A stretch of DNA of 64,000 nucleotides from the NCBI GenBank assembly GCA_947447375.1, contig CANFJB010000012.1, positions 1 through 64,000 on the forward strand. Direction: 5' to 3'. Made by a program: the position numbers and the translations under genes. Below the pieces are notes generated by a model. That model did no database searches and was not told the DNA's origin. It saw nothing but the letters and a program-made list of their open reading frames with translations. Position 1 is the first letter of the stretch. Each line of letters opens with the position of its first letter. This document shows, piece after piece, positions 18,873-27,884 of the stretch. The stretch comes from Bacteroidota bacterium (GTDB taxonomy: Bacteria > Bacteroidota > Bacteroidia > Flavobacteriales > Flavobacteriaceae).

Positions 18873-20003
18873 TTATTTCAAATATTCTAAAACAGAGTCG
18901 GTGATGAACTTAATTTGTTCGTCATCTAATTCAGTGTGCATTGGCAAAGAAATGACTTGTTTTGCCAATAAATTGGTTACTGGAAAATCGGTTTCCTTGT
19001 ATCTCGCATCCATGTAGGCCTTTTGAGAATGCAACGGAATTGGGTAATAAATTGCGCATGGAATTCCTTTGTCCAATAAATGTTGCATCAATCCATCGCG
19101 GTCAGCATCGATAATTCTGAGTGTATATTGGTGAAAAACGTGGCAGTCGCAAATGTCGCAAATACTTGGCGCAATAATGTTTTTATGGCCTTCAAAAGCG
19201 GCAGAATATTTTCTAGCAGCATTTTGACGAGCAGCATTATATTGATCCAATAAAGGTAATTTTGCATTTAAAACTGCGGCTTGAATACTGTCCAAACGAG
19301 AATTTACTCCCACAACATCGTGATGGTAGCGAACATACATTCCGTGATTTACAATTCCACGAAGTTGGTGCGCAAGTGCATCATCATTGGTGAAAATCGC
19401 ACCTCCGTCACCATAACATCCTAAATTTTTTGAAGGAAAAAATGAAGTAGATCCAACATGCCCGATGGTTCCCACTTTCTTTTTAGTACCGTCAGAAAAT
19501 TTACAATTGGCGCCAATCGCTTGAGCATTATCTTCAATTACATATAAATTATGTTCGTTTGCGATGCGCATTATTGCTTCCATATTGGCAGCACGACCAA
19601 ACAAATGAACCGGCACGATGGCTTTGGTTTTTGGAGTAATCGCTTTTTTAATGGCTTCGATAGAAATATTCATATTTACTAAATCCACATCTACTAAAAC
19701 AGGTGTTAACTGCAATAATGCAATTACTTCAACGGTTGCAGCAAAGGTGAAATCGGCAGTAATCACCTCATCACCAGGCTTTAAATTTAAACCCATCATT
19801 GCAATTTGTAAAGCATCAGTTCCATTTGCACATGGAATTACGTGTTTTACATCAAGGTAGGTTTCTAGGTTTTTTTGAAATTGCTGAACTTGAGGTCCGT
19901 TTATATAAGTATTGGTATCTAAAACTTCTTGAATAGAGTTATTTACCGTTTCTTTGATAGCTTCGTATTGCCCTTTCAGGTCAACCATTTGGATTTTTTT
20001 CAT
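18873..20003 (-). CDS. DegT/DnrJ/EryC1/StrS-family sugar aminotransferase
   Basis: This is a PLP-dependent enzyme of the family that aminates nucleotide keto-sugars for polysaccharide or glycan building. The 376-residue protein has the family landmarks NGTDALQIAM, DFTFAATVEVI (PLP-stacking region), EDNAQAIGA (Asp contacting the PLP nitrogen) and the PLP Lys192 in SFFPSKNLG, followed by GDGGAIFTND. It resembles WbpE-type enzymes making aminated hexuronates, but the substrate is uncertain. The ATG at 20003 is the start; one upstream codon is a TTG. It leads a run with galE and the glycosyltransferase, under a good promoter at 20080-20109. Confidence 0.9.
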   Translation of the reverse strand: MKKIQMVDLKGQYEAIKETVNNSIQEVLDTNTYINGPQVQQFQKNLETYLDVKHVIPCANGTDALQIAMMGLNLKPGDEVITADFTFAATVEVIALLQLTPVLVDVDLVNMNISIEAIKKAITPKTKAIVPVHLFGRAANMEAIMRIANEHNLYVIEDNAQAIGANCKFSDGTKKKVGTIGHVGSTSFFPSKNLGCYGDGGAIFTNDDALAHQLRGIVNHGMYVRYHHDVVGVNSRLDSIQAAVLNAKLPLLDQYNAARQNAARKYSAAFEGHKNIIAPSICDICDCHVFHQYTLRIIDADRDGLMQHLLDKGIPCAIYYPIPLHSQKAYMDARYKETDFPVTNLLAKQVISLPMHTELDDEQIKFITDSVLEYLK

Positions 20004-20079
20004 CAATAAATAGATTAAATAAGTTTTGAAATTTAAAGAAAATCGGCGAATATCAATTGTAATTTCTTCAAACTGAATA

Positions 20080-20109
20080 CAAAAATAGTTATTTAATGAG
20101 TTATATCAA
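20080..20109 (-). promoter_or_regulatory. Predicted promoter for aminotransferase-galE-glycosyltransferase
   Basis: On the minus strand TTG (20109-20107), 19 bp, then TATTTTTG (20087-20080). This is a full match to TTG-N19-TAnnTTTG. Confidence 0.72.
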
Positions 20110-20129
20110 TGAAAATTCTATAAAGTGAT

Positions 20130-20140
20130 GTATTTTAGCG
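20130..20140 (+). promoter_or_regulatory. Possible waaA -7 element
   Basis: GTATTTTAGCG lies 17 bp before the waaA ATG. It is one base off TAnnTTTG and similar to the element before porU. Confidence 0.35.
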
Positions 20141-20156
20141 CCACAAATTACAATCT

Positions 20157-21413
20157 ATGTTATTTATATATAATTTAATCGTGGTTTTGGCCGATTTTAT
20201 TTTAAAAATCGTGGCGCTTTTCAGCAAAAAAATTAAACTTTTTGTTGAAGGCAGAAAGTCCGTTTTTAAAATATTATCCAATAAAATTAAATATTACGAT
20301 AAAACGATTTGGTTTCACGCGGCTTCATTAGGCGAATATGAGCAAGGGTTGCCAGTGATGGAACGAATGAAAAGTAGATTTCCAAATCACTTGATTGTAT
20401 TGACTTTTTTTTCACCATCGGGTTATGAAGTTCGTAAAAATAACACCATTGCCGACGTTACCGTTTATTTGCCTTTGGATACCCAATCGAATGTGGAACA
20501 ATTCATGAAAATTGTTCGCCCCGATATGGCTTTCTTTATTAAATATGAATATTGGCCAAATTACTTAAATGCATTACAAATTAGAGAAATTCCTACGTAT
20601 TTAATTTCTGGTATTTTCAGAGAGAAGCAAGTATTTTTCAAATGGTATGGCGGTTTTTACAGAAAAGCTTTAGATACATTTGAACATTTTTTTGTTCAAA
20701 ATTTAAGTTCTAAAGAGTTGTTGTTAAAACTTGGAAAAACCAATGTAACGGTTTCGGGAGACACCCGTTTTGATCGTGTTTTCGCCATATTAAATCAAAA
20801 CAACCAACTAGATTTTATTGATAAATTCAAAAACAACACCCTTACGGTAGTGGCGGGAAGTTCTTGGCCAAAAGACGAAACGTTATTGGTAAACTTCATC
20901 AATTCGTCCAATAATGTGAAATTTATTATTGCGCCTCATAACATTAATAAAGATCAGATTTCCGATTTAAAAAAACAAATTTCTAAAAAAACCATCCTAT
21001 TTTCTTCGATCAATTTCAATGATTTAGACGCTTCAAAATTGGCTGAACACGATGTTTTAATTATTGATACTATTGGTCTTTTGACTAAAATATACAGTTA
21101 TGCTGATATTGCTTATGTGGGTGGCGGATTTGGAAACCCTGGTGTTCATAATATTTTAGAACCAGCAACATTTGGTGTGCCAATAATTATTGGACCGAAT
21201 TACAGTCATTTTGCGGAAGCAACCGCATTAGTAAAAATGAATGGTTGCATTTCCATCACAAACCAAGAGGAGTTGAACGAAACATTTGACAAATTAATAC
21301 AAAATTCGGACGTTCGTCTTGAAAAAGGGCATATTTGTAGCACCTTTGTAGAAATGAATAAAAATGCTACAGAAATCATAATGAATTATATTATCCAGAA
21401 AAAAACTAACTAA
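20157..21413 (+). CDS. waaA: 3-deoxy-D-manno-octulosonic acid (Kdo) transferase
   Basis: WaaA transfers Kdo from CMP-Kdo to lipid A precursor at the inner face of the cytoplasmic membrane. The 418-residue GT-B protein begins with a hydrophobic membrane-associating helix (LIVVLADFILKIVALF) and has Glu60 in HAASLGEYEQG, the conserved catalytic Glu motif. The donor domain has AGSSWPKDE and the late GGGFGNPGVHNILEPATFGVPIIIGPNY signature. The S46 peptidase gene starts 12 bp after its stop, so the two are likely co-transcribed. It diverges from the aminotransferase operon. Confidence 0.94.
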   Translation: MLFIYNLIVVLADFILKIVALFSKKIKLFVEGRKSVFKILSNKIKYYDKTIWFHAASLGEYEQGLPVMERMKSRFPNHLIVLTFFSPSGYEVRKNNTIADVTVYLPLDTQSNVEQFMKIVRPDMAFFIKYEYWPNYLNALQIREIPTYLISGIFREKQVFFKWYGGFYRKALDTFEHFFVQNLSSKELLLKLGKTNVTVSGDTRFDRVFAILNQNNQLDFIDKFKNNTLTVVAGSSWPKDETLLVNFINSSNNVKFIIAPHNINKDQISDLKKQISKKTILFSSINFNDLDASKLAEHDVLIIDTIGLLTKIYSYADIAYVGGGFGNPGVHNILEPATFGVPIIIGPNYSHFAEATALVKMNGCISITNQEELNETFDKLIQNSDVRLEKGHICSTFVEMNKNATEIIMNYIIQKKTN

Positions 21414-21425
21414 CAAAAAACTAAA

Positions 21426-23585
21426 ATGAAACATTTAAAATTACTACTATTATTTTTTGTAATTCAAGTTCAAGCGCAACAAGGTGGAATGTGGATTCCT
21501 TCGTTATTGCAGGGAATGAATGAAAAAGAGATGAAAAATTTAGGCATGAAAATGACTGCCGCCGATATTTATTCGGTAAATAAATCGAGCTTGAAAGATG
21601 CCGTTCCACATTTTAATGGTGGGTGTACTTCCGAAGTAATTTCTCCAAAAGGATTATTATTAACCAATCATCACTGCGGATTTGATGCCATTCAAAATCA
21701 CTCTACCGTAGATCATGATTATTTAACGAATGGTTTTTGGGCTTATAAAATGTCTGAAGAATTACCAAATGAAGATTTGGTGGTGACTTTCATTGTTAAA
21801 ATTGAAGATGTCACTTCGAAAGTTTTGGAAGGAACTTCGACATTGGCAACTGAATTGGAAAAACAAAAGAAAATTCAAGAAAACATTACTTCCTTAAGCA
21901 ATTTGTTACCAAAGGAAAGCTGGCAAGAAAACAAAATCAGAACTTTTTACGAAGGAAATCAATACATGCTTTTTGTAACAGAAACCTATAAAGATGTTCG
22001 TTTAGTTGGTGCTCCACCATCATCAATAGGGAAATTTGGATCGGATACCGACAACTGGGTTTGGCCAAGACATACCGGGGATTTTTCATTGTTTAGAATT
22101 TACGCAGACAAAAACAATCACCCAGCTAGTTATTCAAAAGATAACGTTCCTTATACTCCAAAACACTTTTTACCAGTTTCATTAGATGGGGTAAAAGAAG
22201 ATGATTTTACATTGGTTTTTGGTTACCCAGGAAAAACAAGCGAATATTTACCAGCGGTTGCAATTGAGCAAATTGTAAAAGAATTAAATCCAGCAAAAAT
22301 TGAAATTCGCGACAACGCGTTGAAAGTTGCAGATGGTTTTATGAGAAAAGACAACGCGATCAAAATTCAATATGCTTCAAAATATGCAAGTATTGCCAAT
22401 TATTGGAAAAAATGGATTGGGGAAACACAAGGGTTAACAAAATCGAATGCCGTTGAAATCAAAAGAAAGCAAGAAGTTGTTTTCCAAGAAAAGGTTGGAA
22501 AAGCAGGAAAACAAGCAGAATACGGAAATTTACTTAGCGATTTTGAAAAAAACTATACTGAAATTAAATCTTATGCGTTGGCGAGAGATTATTTTTCGGA
22601 AGTGGCATTAAGAAATACCGAACTTTTGAGTGTTGGATATAAATTATACCAATTGGAACAAGTATATAATTCTAAGGGTGAACAAGCATTTAACGATAGA
22701 AAAAATAACTTGATTACAGGATTAGCTGATTTCTACAAAGATTTTAATGCTAATGTGGATCAAAAAGTATTTGAGAAATTGATTCATTTGTATTCTACAA
22801 AATCGCCTAAGGAATTTTTACCAAATAATTTGAGCAACATTAATGCAACTGAACTTGCGAATGATGTTTATGGTAATTCAAAATTGGTAAATTACAACAG
22901 CCTAAAAGAGCTGCTTTCTGGGGATTCAAAAACAGTTTTAGCAAATTTAAATGCTGATAAAGGTTTTATTGTCATCAAAAGTATGGCCGACAAATTCTTG
23001 AAGGAAGTTGCGCCTAAATATGATGAAATCAATTTGAGAATTACGGCTTTACAAAGAACTTATATGAAAGCACAATTGGAGTTAAATAAAGGTTCTAGAA
23101 TATTTCCAGACGCCAATAGCACTTTGAGAGTTACTTATGGAAAAGTGAAAGGTTACGAACCAAAAGATGCTACTATTTATACTCCCATAACTTATCTAGA
23201 TGGGGCGATGGAGAAATACATTCCAGGTGATTATGAATTTGATGTCCCAGCAAAATTAATTGATTTATATAAAAAGAAAGATTATGGTCAATATGGTGAA
23301 AACGGTAAAATGCCTGTTTGCTTTATAGGAACTAATCACACCACTGGTGGAAATTCAGGAAGTCCTGCAATTGACGCCAATGGAAATTTAATAGGTTTGA
23401 ATTTTGACCGAGTTTGGGAAGGAACAATGAGTGATATTTACTATGATCCTAGCATTTGTAGAAACGTTATGGTTGATATTCGATACGTTTTATTCATAAT
23501 TGATAAGTATGCTGGTGCAAATAATTTAATTGAAGAATTGAAATTAGTACACCCTAAGAAAAATAAAGCGTTGAAAAACAAGTAA
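21426..23585 (+). CDS. S46-family dipeptidyl-peptidase, DPP11 type
   Basis: S46 enzymes are periplasmic serine exopeptidases that release dipeptides from oligopeptides. The 719-residue protein has a signal peptide (MKHLKLLLLFFVIQVQAQQ), the catalytic His region LLLTNHHCGFDAIQ (about 77-90), conserved DTDNWVWPRHTGDFSLFRIYAD, and catalytic Ser644 in GGNSGSPAID. Arg662 lies 18 residues after the Ser, in FDRVWEG. By position it matches Arg673 of Porphyromonas gingivalis DPP11, which selects Asp/Glu at P1; DPP7 enzymes have Gly there. So acidic-P1 specificity is inferred. It follows waaA closely. Length is normal. Confidence 0.92.
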   Translation: MKHLKLLLLFFVIQVQAQQGGMWIPSLLQGMNEKEMKNLGMKMTAADIYSVNKSSLKDAVPHFNGGCTSEVISPKGLLLTNHHCGFDAIQNHSTVDHDYLTNGFWAYKMSEELPNEDLVVTFIVKIEDVTSKVLEGTSTLATELEKQKKIQENITSLSNLLPKESWQENKIRTFYEGNQYMLFVTETYKDVRLVGAPPSSIGKFGSDTDNWVWPRHTGDFSLFRIYADKNNHPASYSKDNVPYTPKHFLPVSLDGVKEDDFTLVFGYPGKTSEYLPAVAIEQIVKELNPAKIEIRDNALKVADGFMRKDNAIKIQYASKYASIANYWKKWIGETQGLTKSNAVEIKRKQEVVFQEKVGKAGKQAEYGNLLSDFEKNYTEIKSYALARDYFSEVALRNTELLSVGYKLYQLEQVYNSKGEQAFNDRKNNLITGLADFYKDFNANVDQKVFEKLIHLYSTKSPKEFLPNNLSNINATELANDVYGNSKLVNYNSLKELLSGDSKTVLANLNADKGFIVIKSMADKFLKEVAPKYDEINLRITALQRTYMKAQLELNKGSRIFPDANSTLRVTYGKVKGYEPKDATIYTPITYLDGAMEKYIPGDYEFDVPAKLIDLYKKKDYGQYGENGKMPVCFIGTNHTTGGNSGSPAIDANGNLIGLNFDRVWEGTMSDIYYDPSICRNVMVDIRYVLFIIDKYAGANNLIEELKLVHPKKNKALKNK

Positions 23586-23726
23586 TTATCCTATAAATCA
23601 AAAATTATTAATATTTTTATATGATTTTTAATTTTTGGCACAGTAATTGTTAAATAATTTTACAGTTGCAAAATATTATTTTTTTGAAAAAAAATTAAAA
23701 AATAATTTTTACTATTAAAAAATTTA

Positions 23727-23735
23727 TATCTTTGC
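23727..23735 (+). promoter_or_regulatory. Predicted -7 element of the Ala/Pro lipoprotein gene
   Basis: TATCTTTGC fits TAnnTTTG exactly, 37 bp before the ATG. No -33 TTG is seen at the usual distance. Confidence 0.55.
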
Positions 23736-23771
23736 TCCGAATTAATAATTAACCTTTTATAACTAAGTAAG

Positions 23772-23984
23772 ATGAAAAAAGTACTTTTAAGTTTAGCATT
23801 TGTTGCTGTTTTAGCAACTGTTTCTTGTAAAAAAGCTGAAGAAGCTCCAGTAGAAGCTCCTGCTGTTGAAGCTCCTGCTGTTGACACTGCTGCTGTTGAT
23901 ACTGCTGCTGCACCTGCTGCTGAAGCTGCTGCTCCAGCTGCTGAAGCTGCTGCACCAGCTGCTGAAGCTCCAGCTGCAAAATAA
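23772..23984 (+). CDS. Small Ala/Pro/Glu-rich lipoprotein
   Basis: This is a 70-residue protein of unknown function. It has a clear lipoprotein signal (MKKVLLSLAFVAVLATVSC, lipidated Cys19), then KKAEEAP and a low-complexity tail made of VEAPA, VDTAA and PAAEAA units. The mature part has only about 50 residues and no folded domain, so it is probably an extended, acidic, membrane-tethered peptide. It has its own promoter and terminator, which suggests strong independent expression. The repeats make it prone to copy-number change. The antisense Gln/Leu-rich frame is a shadow. Confidence 0.85.
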   Translation: MKKVLLSLAFVAVLATVSCKKAEEAPVEAPAVEAPAVDTAAVDTAAAPAAEAAAPAAEAAAPAAEAPAAK

Positions 23985-24006
23985 TTAGAAACATTCTAAG
24001 AATTTG

Positions 24007-24038
24007 AAAAGCCACGCAATGCGTGGCTTTTTTTTATT
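24007..24038 (+). terminator. Intrinsic terminator after small lipoprotein
   Basis: AAAAGCCACGC and GCGTGGC pair around a very short loop and are followed by a run of eight or more Ts. Confidence 0.9.
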
Positions 24039-24051
24039 TCAATAGTTGAAG

Positions 24052-24399
24052 TTAATCAGGAAACACCACTTCATTTAAAGTGAAATCTAGAATTTCAGCT
24101 TTATGAGCATAGTTCTTAATTTCATTGATCCCTTTTTCCAATAATAATTCTGTGTTGTATTTTCTACTAGTTGCAAAATGAGTATCCTCTAAAATAATTT
24201 TAAAAAAGTACTTACCCCCAGATGATTTTTCTTTTTCAAAAACAACAGAATCAATTACATTTTTAAAATACTCAATTCCTTCCTCGCATTCAAATTTTAG
24301 TTCGTATCGAAAACTGGTAAATATTGCCTTCCCTTTTCTAGAAGTGAAAACAAATTTATAATAATCGTCAAATCTTTTACTGATCACAAAAGCACCCAT
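24052..24399 (-). CDS. DUF1508 (YegP-like) domain protein
   Basis: The 115-residue protein holds two copies of a short beta-beta-alpha unit like the YegP/DUF1508 repeat: YYKFVFTSRKGKAIFTSFRYELKFECEEGIEYFKN (about 13-47) and YFFKIILEDTHFATSRKYNTELLLEKGINEIKNYA (about 64-98). No signal peptide or membrane segment is present. The function of the family is not established. It lies alone, convergent with the small lipoprotein gene and downstream of the tRNA-Leu terminator. The start codon is ATG at 24399. Confidence 0.75.
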   Translation of the reverse strand: MGAFVISKRFDDYYKFVFTSRKGKAIFTSFRYELKFECEEGIEYFKNVIDSVVFEKEKSSGGKYFFKIILEDTHFATSRKYNTELLLEKGINEIKNYAHKAEILDFTLNEVVFPD

Positions 24400-24447
24400 T
24401 TAGATTAAGATTTTAGATTTTAGAGACTATGTTAAATTGATTAAAAT

Positions 24448-24482
24448 AAAAAAGCTCCAAACCTTAAGTTTGAAGCTTTTTA
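24448..24482 (-). terminator. Terminator after tRNA-Leu
   Basis: On the minus strand AAAAAGCTTCAAAC pairs with GTTTGGAGCTTTTTT (one G-T pair), directly after the tRNA 3' end. Confidence 0.8.
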
Positions 24483-24483
24483 G

Positions 24484-24569
24484 TACTCAGAGCGGGACTT
24501 GAACCCGCACGAACATTGCTGTTCACTGGATTTTAAGTCCAGCGTGTCTACCAATTTCACCATCCGAGC
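24484..24569 (-). tRNA. tRNA-Leu (anticodon TAA)
   Basis: An 86-nt class II tRNA. The acceptor pairs GCTCGGA with TCTGAGT (discriminator A). The D-arm contains GGTAGACACG, the anticodon stem is CTGGA-CTTAAAA-TCCAG with anticodon TAA, there is a long variable arm, and the T-arm contains GGTTCAAGTCC. CCA is not encoded. The first 12 nt are repeated four more times upstream (24570-24840). Confidence 0.95.
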
Positions 24570-24840
24570 ATTAAACTTTATAATGTTATATTCTAATTTT
24601 TAAAAAAAATTAATTAAATATAGCACCATCCGAGCATTTTTGAATGTAATGTTATATTCTAATTTTTTAAAAAAATTAATTAAATATAGCACCATCCGAG
24701 CATTTTTGAATGTAATATTAAATTCTAATTTTTTATAAAAAATTGATTAAATATAACGCCATCCCAGCATTTTTTGAATGTAATGTTATATTCTAATTTT
24801 AAAAAAAAATTAATTAAATATAGCACCATCCGAGCATTTA
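24557..24840 (-). repeat. Tandem 66-67 bp repeats carrying the 5' end of tRNA-Leu
   Basis: The tRNA 5' segment GCTCGGATGGTG (minus strand) recurs with its first base at 24569 (the real gene), 24635, 24701, 24768 (one change) and 24835. The spacing is 66, 66, 67 and 67 bp. The intervening DNA, an A/T-rich stretch with ATTAGAATATAACATTACAT, is also repeated nearly unchanged. None of the four extra copies continues into the tRNA body. The array fills the whole space between tRNA-Leu and tRNA-Gly. Confidence 0.93.
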
Positions 24841-24849
24841 TGATGTTTG

Positions 24850-24922
24850 AGCGAAAAACGGGGCTCGAACCCGCGACCTCGACCTTGGCAAGGTCGCGCT
24901 CTACCAACTGAGCTATTTTCGC
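24850..24922 (-). tRNA. tRNA-Gly (anticodon GCC)
   Basis: A 73-nt tRNA. The acceptor pairs GCGAAAA with TTTTCGC (discriminator T). The D-arm is GCTCAGTTGGTAGAGC, the anticodon stem is GACCT-TGCCAA-GGTC with anticodon GCC, and the T-loop is GGTTCGAGCC. CCA is not encoded. It is first in a likely tRNA-Gly to tRNA-Leu transcript. Confidence 0.96.
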
Positions 24923-25014
24923 ATTTCAATTTTTACAAAGAGCTGCTTTACTTGTTCTGTATTACGCACCTAACTTTTAATTACAAAGTCGTTCGTTGAA
25001 CTTGTTTGCGGAGG

Positions 25015-25044
25015 CAAATTTAATACAATTATTCAATTACACAA
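25015..25044 (-). promoter_or_regulatory. Predicted promoter for tRNA-Gly and tRNA-Leu
   Basis: On the minus strand TTG (25044-25042), exactly 19 bp, then TAAATTTG (25022-25015). This is a perfect Bacteroidota-type promoter about 90 bp before tRNA-Gly. Confidence 0.78.
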
Positions 25045-25114
25045 GCCTTTTTTTTAAAAAAATAAAGCCCTTGTTTTAACCTTCTGATAACGTTACCTTT
25101 AAACTAAAAATATC

Positions 25115-27721
25115 TTATTTTTTAGTCAGCATTCTTTTGATTTCATTGAGTTTCATCATCGCCTCAATAGGTGTCAACGTATTTATATCTAAGTTTAAGA
25201 TCTCTTCTTTAATTTCTTCTAACAAAGGATCGTCTAAATTAAAGAAACTCATTTGCATTTCTTCTTTTTCTGATTTTATTCCAGCTAAAGCATCGCCAGA
25301 ATGGTCTTTTTCTAGTTTTTTAAGTAATTTTTGCGCTTTTAAAATAACCGTTTGTGGCATTCCAGCCATTTTGGCCACATGTATTCCAAAACTATGAGCA
25401 CTTCCTCCTTTTACTAATTTTCTGATAAAAAGTACGGTATCTTTTAATTCTTTAACAGAAACATTGAAATTTTGAATTCGAGGTAATAACTCGCTCATCT
25501 CATTCAATTCATGATAATGCGTTGCAAAAAGTGTTTTTGGTTTCGATGGATGTTCGTGCAAAAATTCAGCGATAGCCCAAGCTATAGAAATTCCATCGTA
25601 GGTACTTGTTCCTCTTCCAATTTCATCTAACAAAATCAAACTTCTATCAGATAAATTGTTTAATATCGAGGCTGTTTCATTCATTTCTACCATAAAAGTA
25701 GATTCTCCCATCGAGATATTATCGGAAGCCCCTACTCTTGTAAAAATTTTGTCGATAATTCCCATTCTAACTTGGTCGGCAGGTACAAAACTTCCCATTT
25801 GAGCCAGCAATACTATCAATGCTGTTTGGCGTAAAATTGCGGATTTTCCCGACATATTCGGACCAGTAATCATAATTAATTGCTGGGTTTCTCGATCTAA
25901 ATAAACATCGTTAGCAATGTAAGGAGTACCAACTGGCAATTGTTTTTCAATTACAGGATGGCGACCGTTTTTTATATCCAATTCAAAGGTTTCATCTAAT
26001 TCCGGGCAGACATATTTGTTTTCAATAGCCAACTGAGCAAAAGAAGTCAAGCAATCCAACTGCGCCACTAAATTGGCGTTAAGCTGAACTTGTTTTATGT
26101 AAGTGGTAATCCAAGCAACCAATTGCTCAAATAATTCCGATTCCAACTTATGGATTTTTTCTTCGGCACCTAAAATCTTAGATTCATATTCTTTTAATTC
26201 TTCCGTTATATAACGCTCTGCACTTACTAAGGTTTGTTTGCGAATCCAGTCAGCTGGAACTTTATCCTTATGAGTATTTCTAACTTCAATATAATATCCA
26301 AAAACGTTATTAAACGAAATTTTTAATGATGAAATCCCGGTATTTTCCGATTCTCGTTTCTCAATTCCCTCTAAAAAATCTTTTCCTGAAGTAGAAATAG
26401 CACGTAACTCATCCAATTCAGTATTCACGCCTTTTGCAATAGCATTCCCTTTTGCAATAGCGACAGGCGCATCTTGATTTAAAGTTGTTTTTATCTTCTC
26501 ACGAAGCAACTCACAATCGTGTAATTTATCCCCAATTACCTTAACCGCTTCTTGTGGACTTTCCAACGCTATTTTTTTTATTGGAATAATTGCGTCTAAA
26601 GATTCCTTTAAATAAACTACTTCGCGAGGGGAAACTTTTCCTGTAGCTATTTTTGAAATCAAACGCTCCAAATCAGAAATTTGCTTGATTTGGTGTTGAA
26701 TTTCTTTTAAAATACCTTGATTATCTTTTAGGTAAGAAACTACTTCGTGGCGACTTTTTATTCTATTGATGTCTTTTAATGGCAATGCCAACCAACGTTT
26801 CAACAACCTTCCTCCCATTGGCGAAAGCGTTCTATCGATAACATCTAATAAAGTGACTGCATTTGGATTATAACTGTGATACAATTCTAAATTTCTAATT
26901 GTAAAACGATCCATCCAAACATAGGCGTCTTCCGCAATTCGCTGAATTGAAGAAATATGTTGTAATTTATTGTGTTGCGTTTCCGAAAGGTAATATAAAA
27001 TAGCGCCAGATGCGATGATGCCATCCGGTAATTCTTCAATTCCAAATCCTTTTAAAGATACCGTTTGAAAATGATTGGTTAGGGTTTCAAATGCATAATC
27101 TTCCTTGTAAACCCAATCTTCTAAATAAAAATTATGATATTCTTCTCCAAAGATTTCTTTAAAATCATTTTTATTGTTTTTAGGAATTAAGACTTCACTC
27201 GGATTGAAATTTTGCAATAATTTATCAATGTAATCTTCAGTTCCCTGAGCTGTTAAAAATTCCCCTGTAGAAACATCTAAAAATGAAATTCCAATGGCTT
27301 TTTTACCAAAATAAATGGATGCCAAAAAATTATTAGTTTTAGAATGTAAAACCTCATCATTCATGGAAACTCCAGGAGTAACCAATTCCGTAACGCCTCT
27401 TTTGACAATAGTTTTGGTCATTTTTGGGTCTTCCAATTGGTCACAAATAGCAACTCGAAGGCCTGCTTTTACCAATTTTGGCAAATACGTATTTATAGAA
27501 TGGTGTGGAAAACCCGCCAAGGCAGTTTCTGTTTCTGATCCCGCACCTCTTTTTGTAAGTGTAATTCCAAGTATTTTTGACGCTCGAACGGCATCTTCTC
27601 CAAAAGTTTCATAAAAATCACCAACACGAAACAGCAAACAAGCATCAGGATATTTCCTTTTGATCTCGTTATATTGCTTCATTAACGGGGTTTCCTTAAC
27701 TTCTTTTTCTTTAGCTGCCAA
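25115..27721 (-). CDS. mutS: DNA mismatch repair protein MutS
   Basis: MutS recognises mismatches and small loops and starts repair with MutL. The 868-residue protein has the mismatch-reading GDFYE motif (Phe36, Glu38), connector and lever domains, the clamp, the ATPase with Walker A GPNMSGKS (620-627), the [12 protein letters not shown]alker B/signature region and THYHEL, then a C-terminal dimerisation region. Length and order are standard. It is alone on the minus strand, divergent from a DUF1573 gene. An A/T-rich inverted repeat at about 25041-25075 may terminate it, beside the tRNA promoter. Confidence 0.97.
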   Translation of the reverse strand: MAAKEKEVKETPLMKQYNEIKRKYPDACLLFRVGDFYETFGEDAVRASKILGITLTKRGAGSETETALAGFPHHSINTYLPKLVKAGLRVAICDQLEDPKMTKTIVKRGVTELVTPGVSMNDEVLHSKTNNFLASIYFGKKAIGISFLDVSTGEFLTAQGTEDYIDKLLQNFNPSEVLIPKNNKNDFKEIFGEEYHNFYLEDWVYKEDYAFETLTNHFQTVSLKGFGIEELPDGIIASGAILYYLSETQHNKLQHISSIQRIAEDAYVWMDRFTIRNLELYHSYNPNAVTLLDVIDRTLSPMGGRLLKRWLALPLKDINRIKSRHEVVSYLKDNQGILKEIQHQIKQISDLERLISKIATGKVSPREVVYLKESLDAIIPIKKIALESPQEAVKVIGDKLHDCELLREKIKTTLNQDAPVAIAKGNAIAKGVNTELDELRAISTSGKDFLEGIEKRESENTGISSLKISFNNVFGYYIEVRNTHKDKVPADWIRKQTLVSAERYITEELKEYESKILGAEEKIHKLESELFEQLVAWITTYIKQVQLNANLVAQLDCLTSFAQLAIENKYVCPELDETFELDIKNGRHPVIEKQLPVGTPYIANDVYLDRETQQLIMITGPNMSGKSAILRQTALIVLLAQMGSFVPADQVRMGIIDKIFTRVGASDNISMGESTFMVEMNETASILNNLSDRSLILLDEIGRGTSTYDGISIAWAIAEFLHEHPSKPKTLFATHYHELNEMSELLPRIQNFNVSVKELKDTVLFIRKLVKGGSAHSFGIHVAKMAGMPQTVILKAQKLLKKLEKDHSGDALAGIKSEKEEMQMSFFNLDDPLLEEIKEEILNLDINTLTPIEAMMKLNEIKRMLTKK

Positions 27722-27851
27722 CGTAAACTATTTAATAAATGGATATGATTTTTTCTAAAAGCGAATTTAATTATTTTTAAACTGAAATCAGGTGTTTCGA
27801 AAATTAATTTAAATTTAAGATAATTTTATAACTAGATTTAATTTTTTTATT

Positions 27852-27859
27852 TAGATTTG
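27852..27859 (+). promoter_or_regulatory. Predicted -7 element for the DUF1573 gene
   Basis: TAGATTTG fits TAnnTTTG, 25 bp before the ATG. The -33 part is not convincing. Confidence 0.5.
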
Positions 27860-27884
27860 TTCTAATAATTTAATCAAAATTACA

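Noticed and set aside
18873..20003. The DegT-family protein as a transcription regulator
   Set aside because: The PLP Lys192 and the full aminotransferase motif set are intact; the old regulator annotation does not apply.
23749..24015. Gln/Leu-rich 88-residue frame antisense to the small lipoprotein
   Set aside because: The composition is just the complement of the GCT/CCA repeats; the plus-strand gene has a lipobox, promoter and terminator.
24557..24840. The tandem array as a CRISPR
   Set aside because: The repeats are adjacent copies of one 66-67 bp unit with no unique spacers, and no cas genes are nearby.
24725..24907. 60-residue minus-strand frame across the tRNA-Gly region
   Set aside because: It lies over the tRNA gene and the tandem array; the similarity is to tRNA sequence, not protein.
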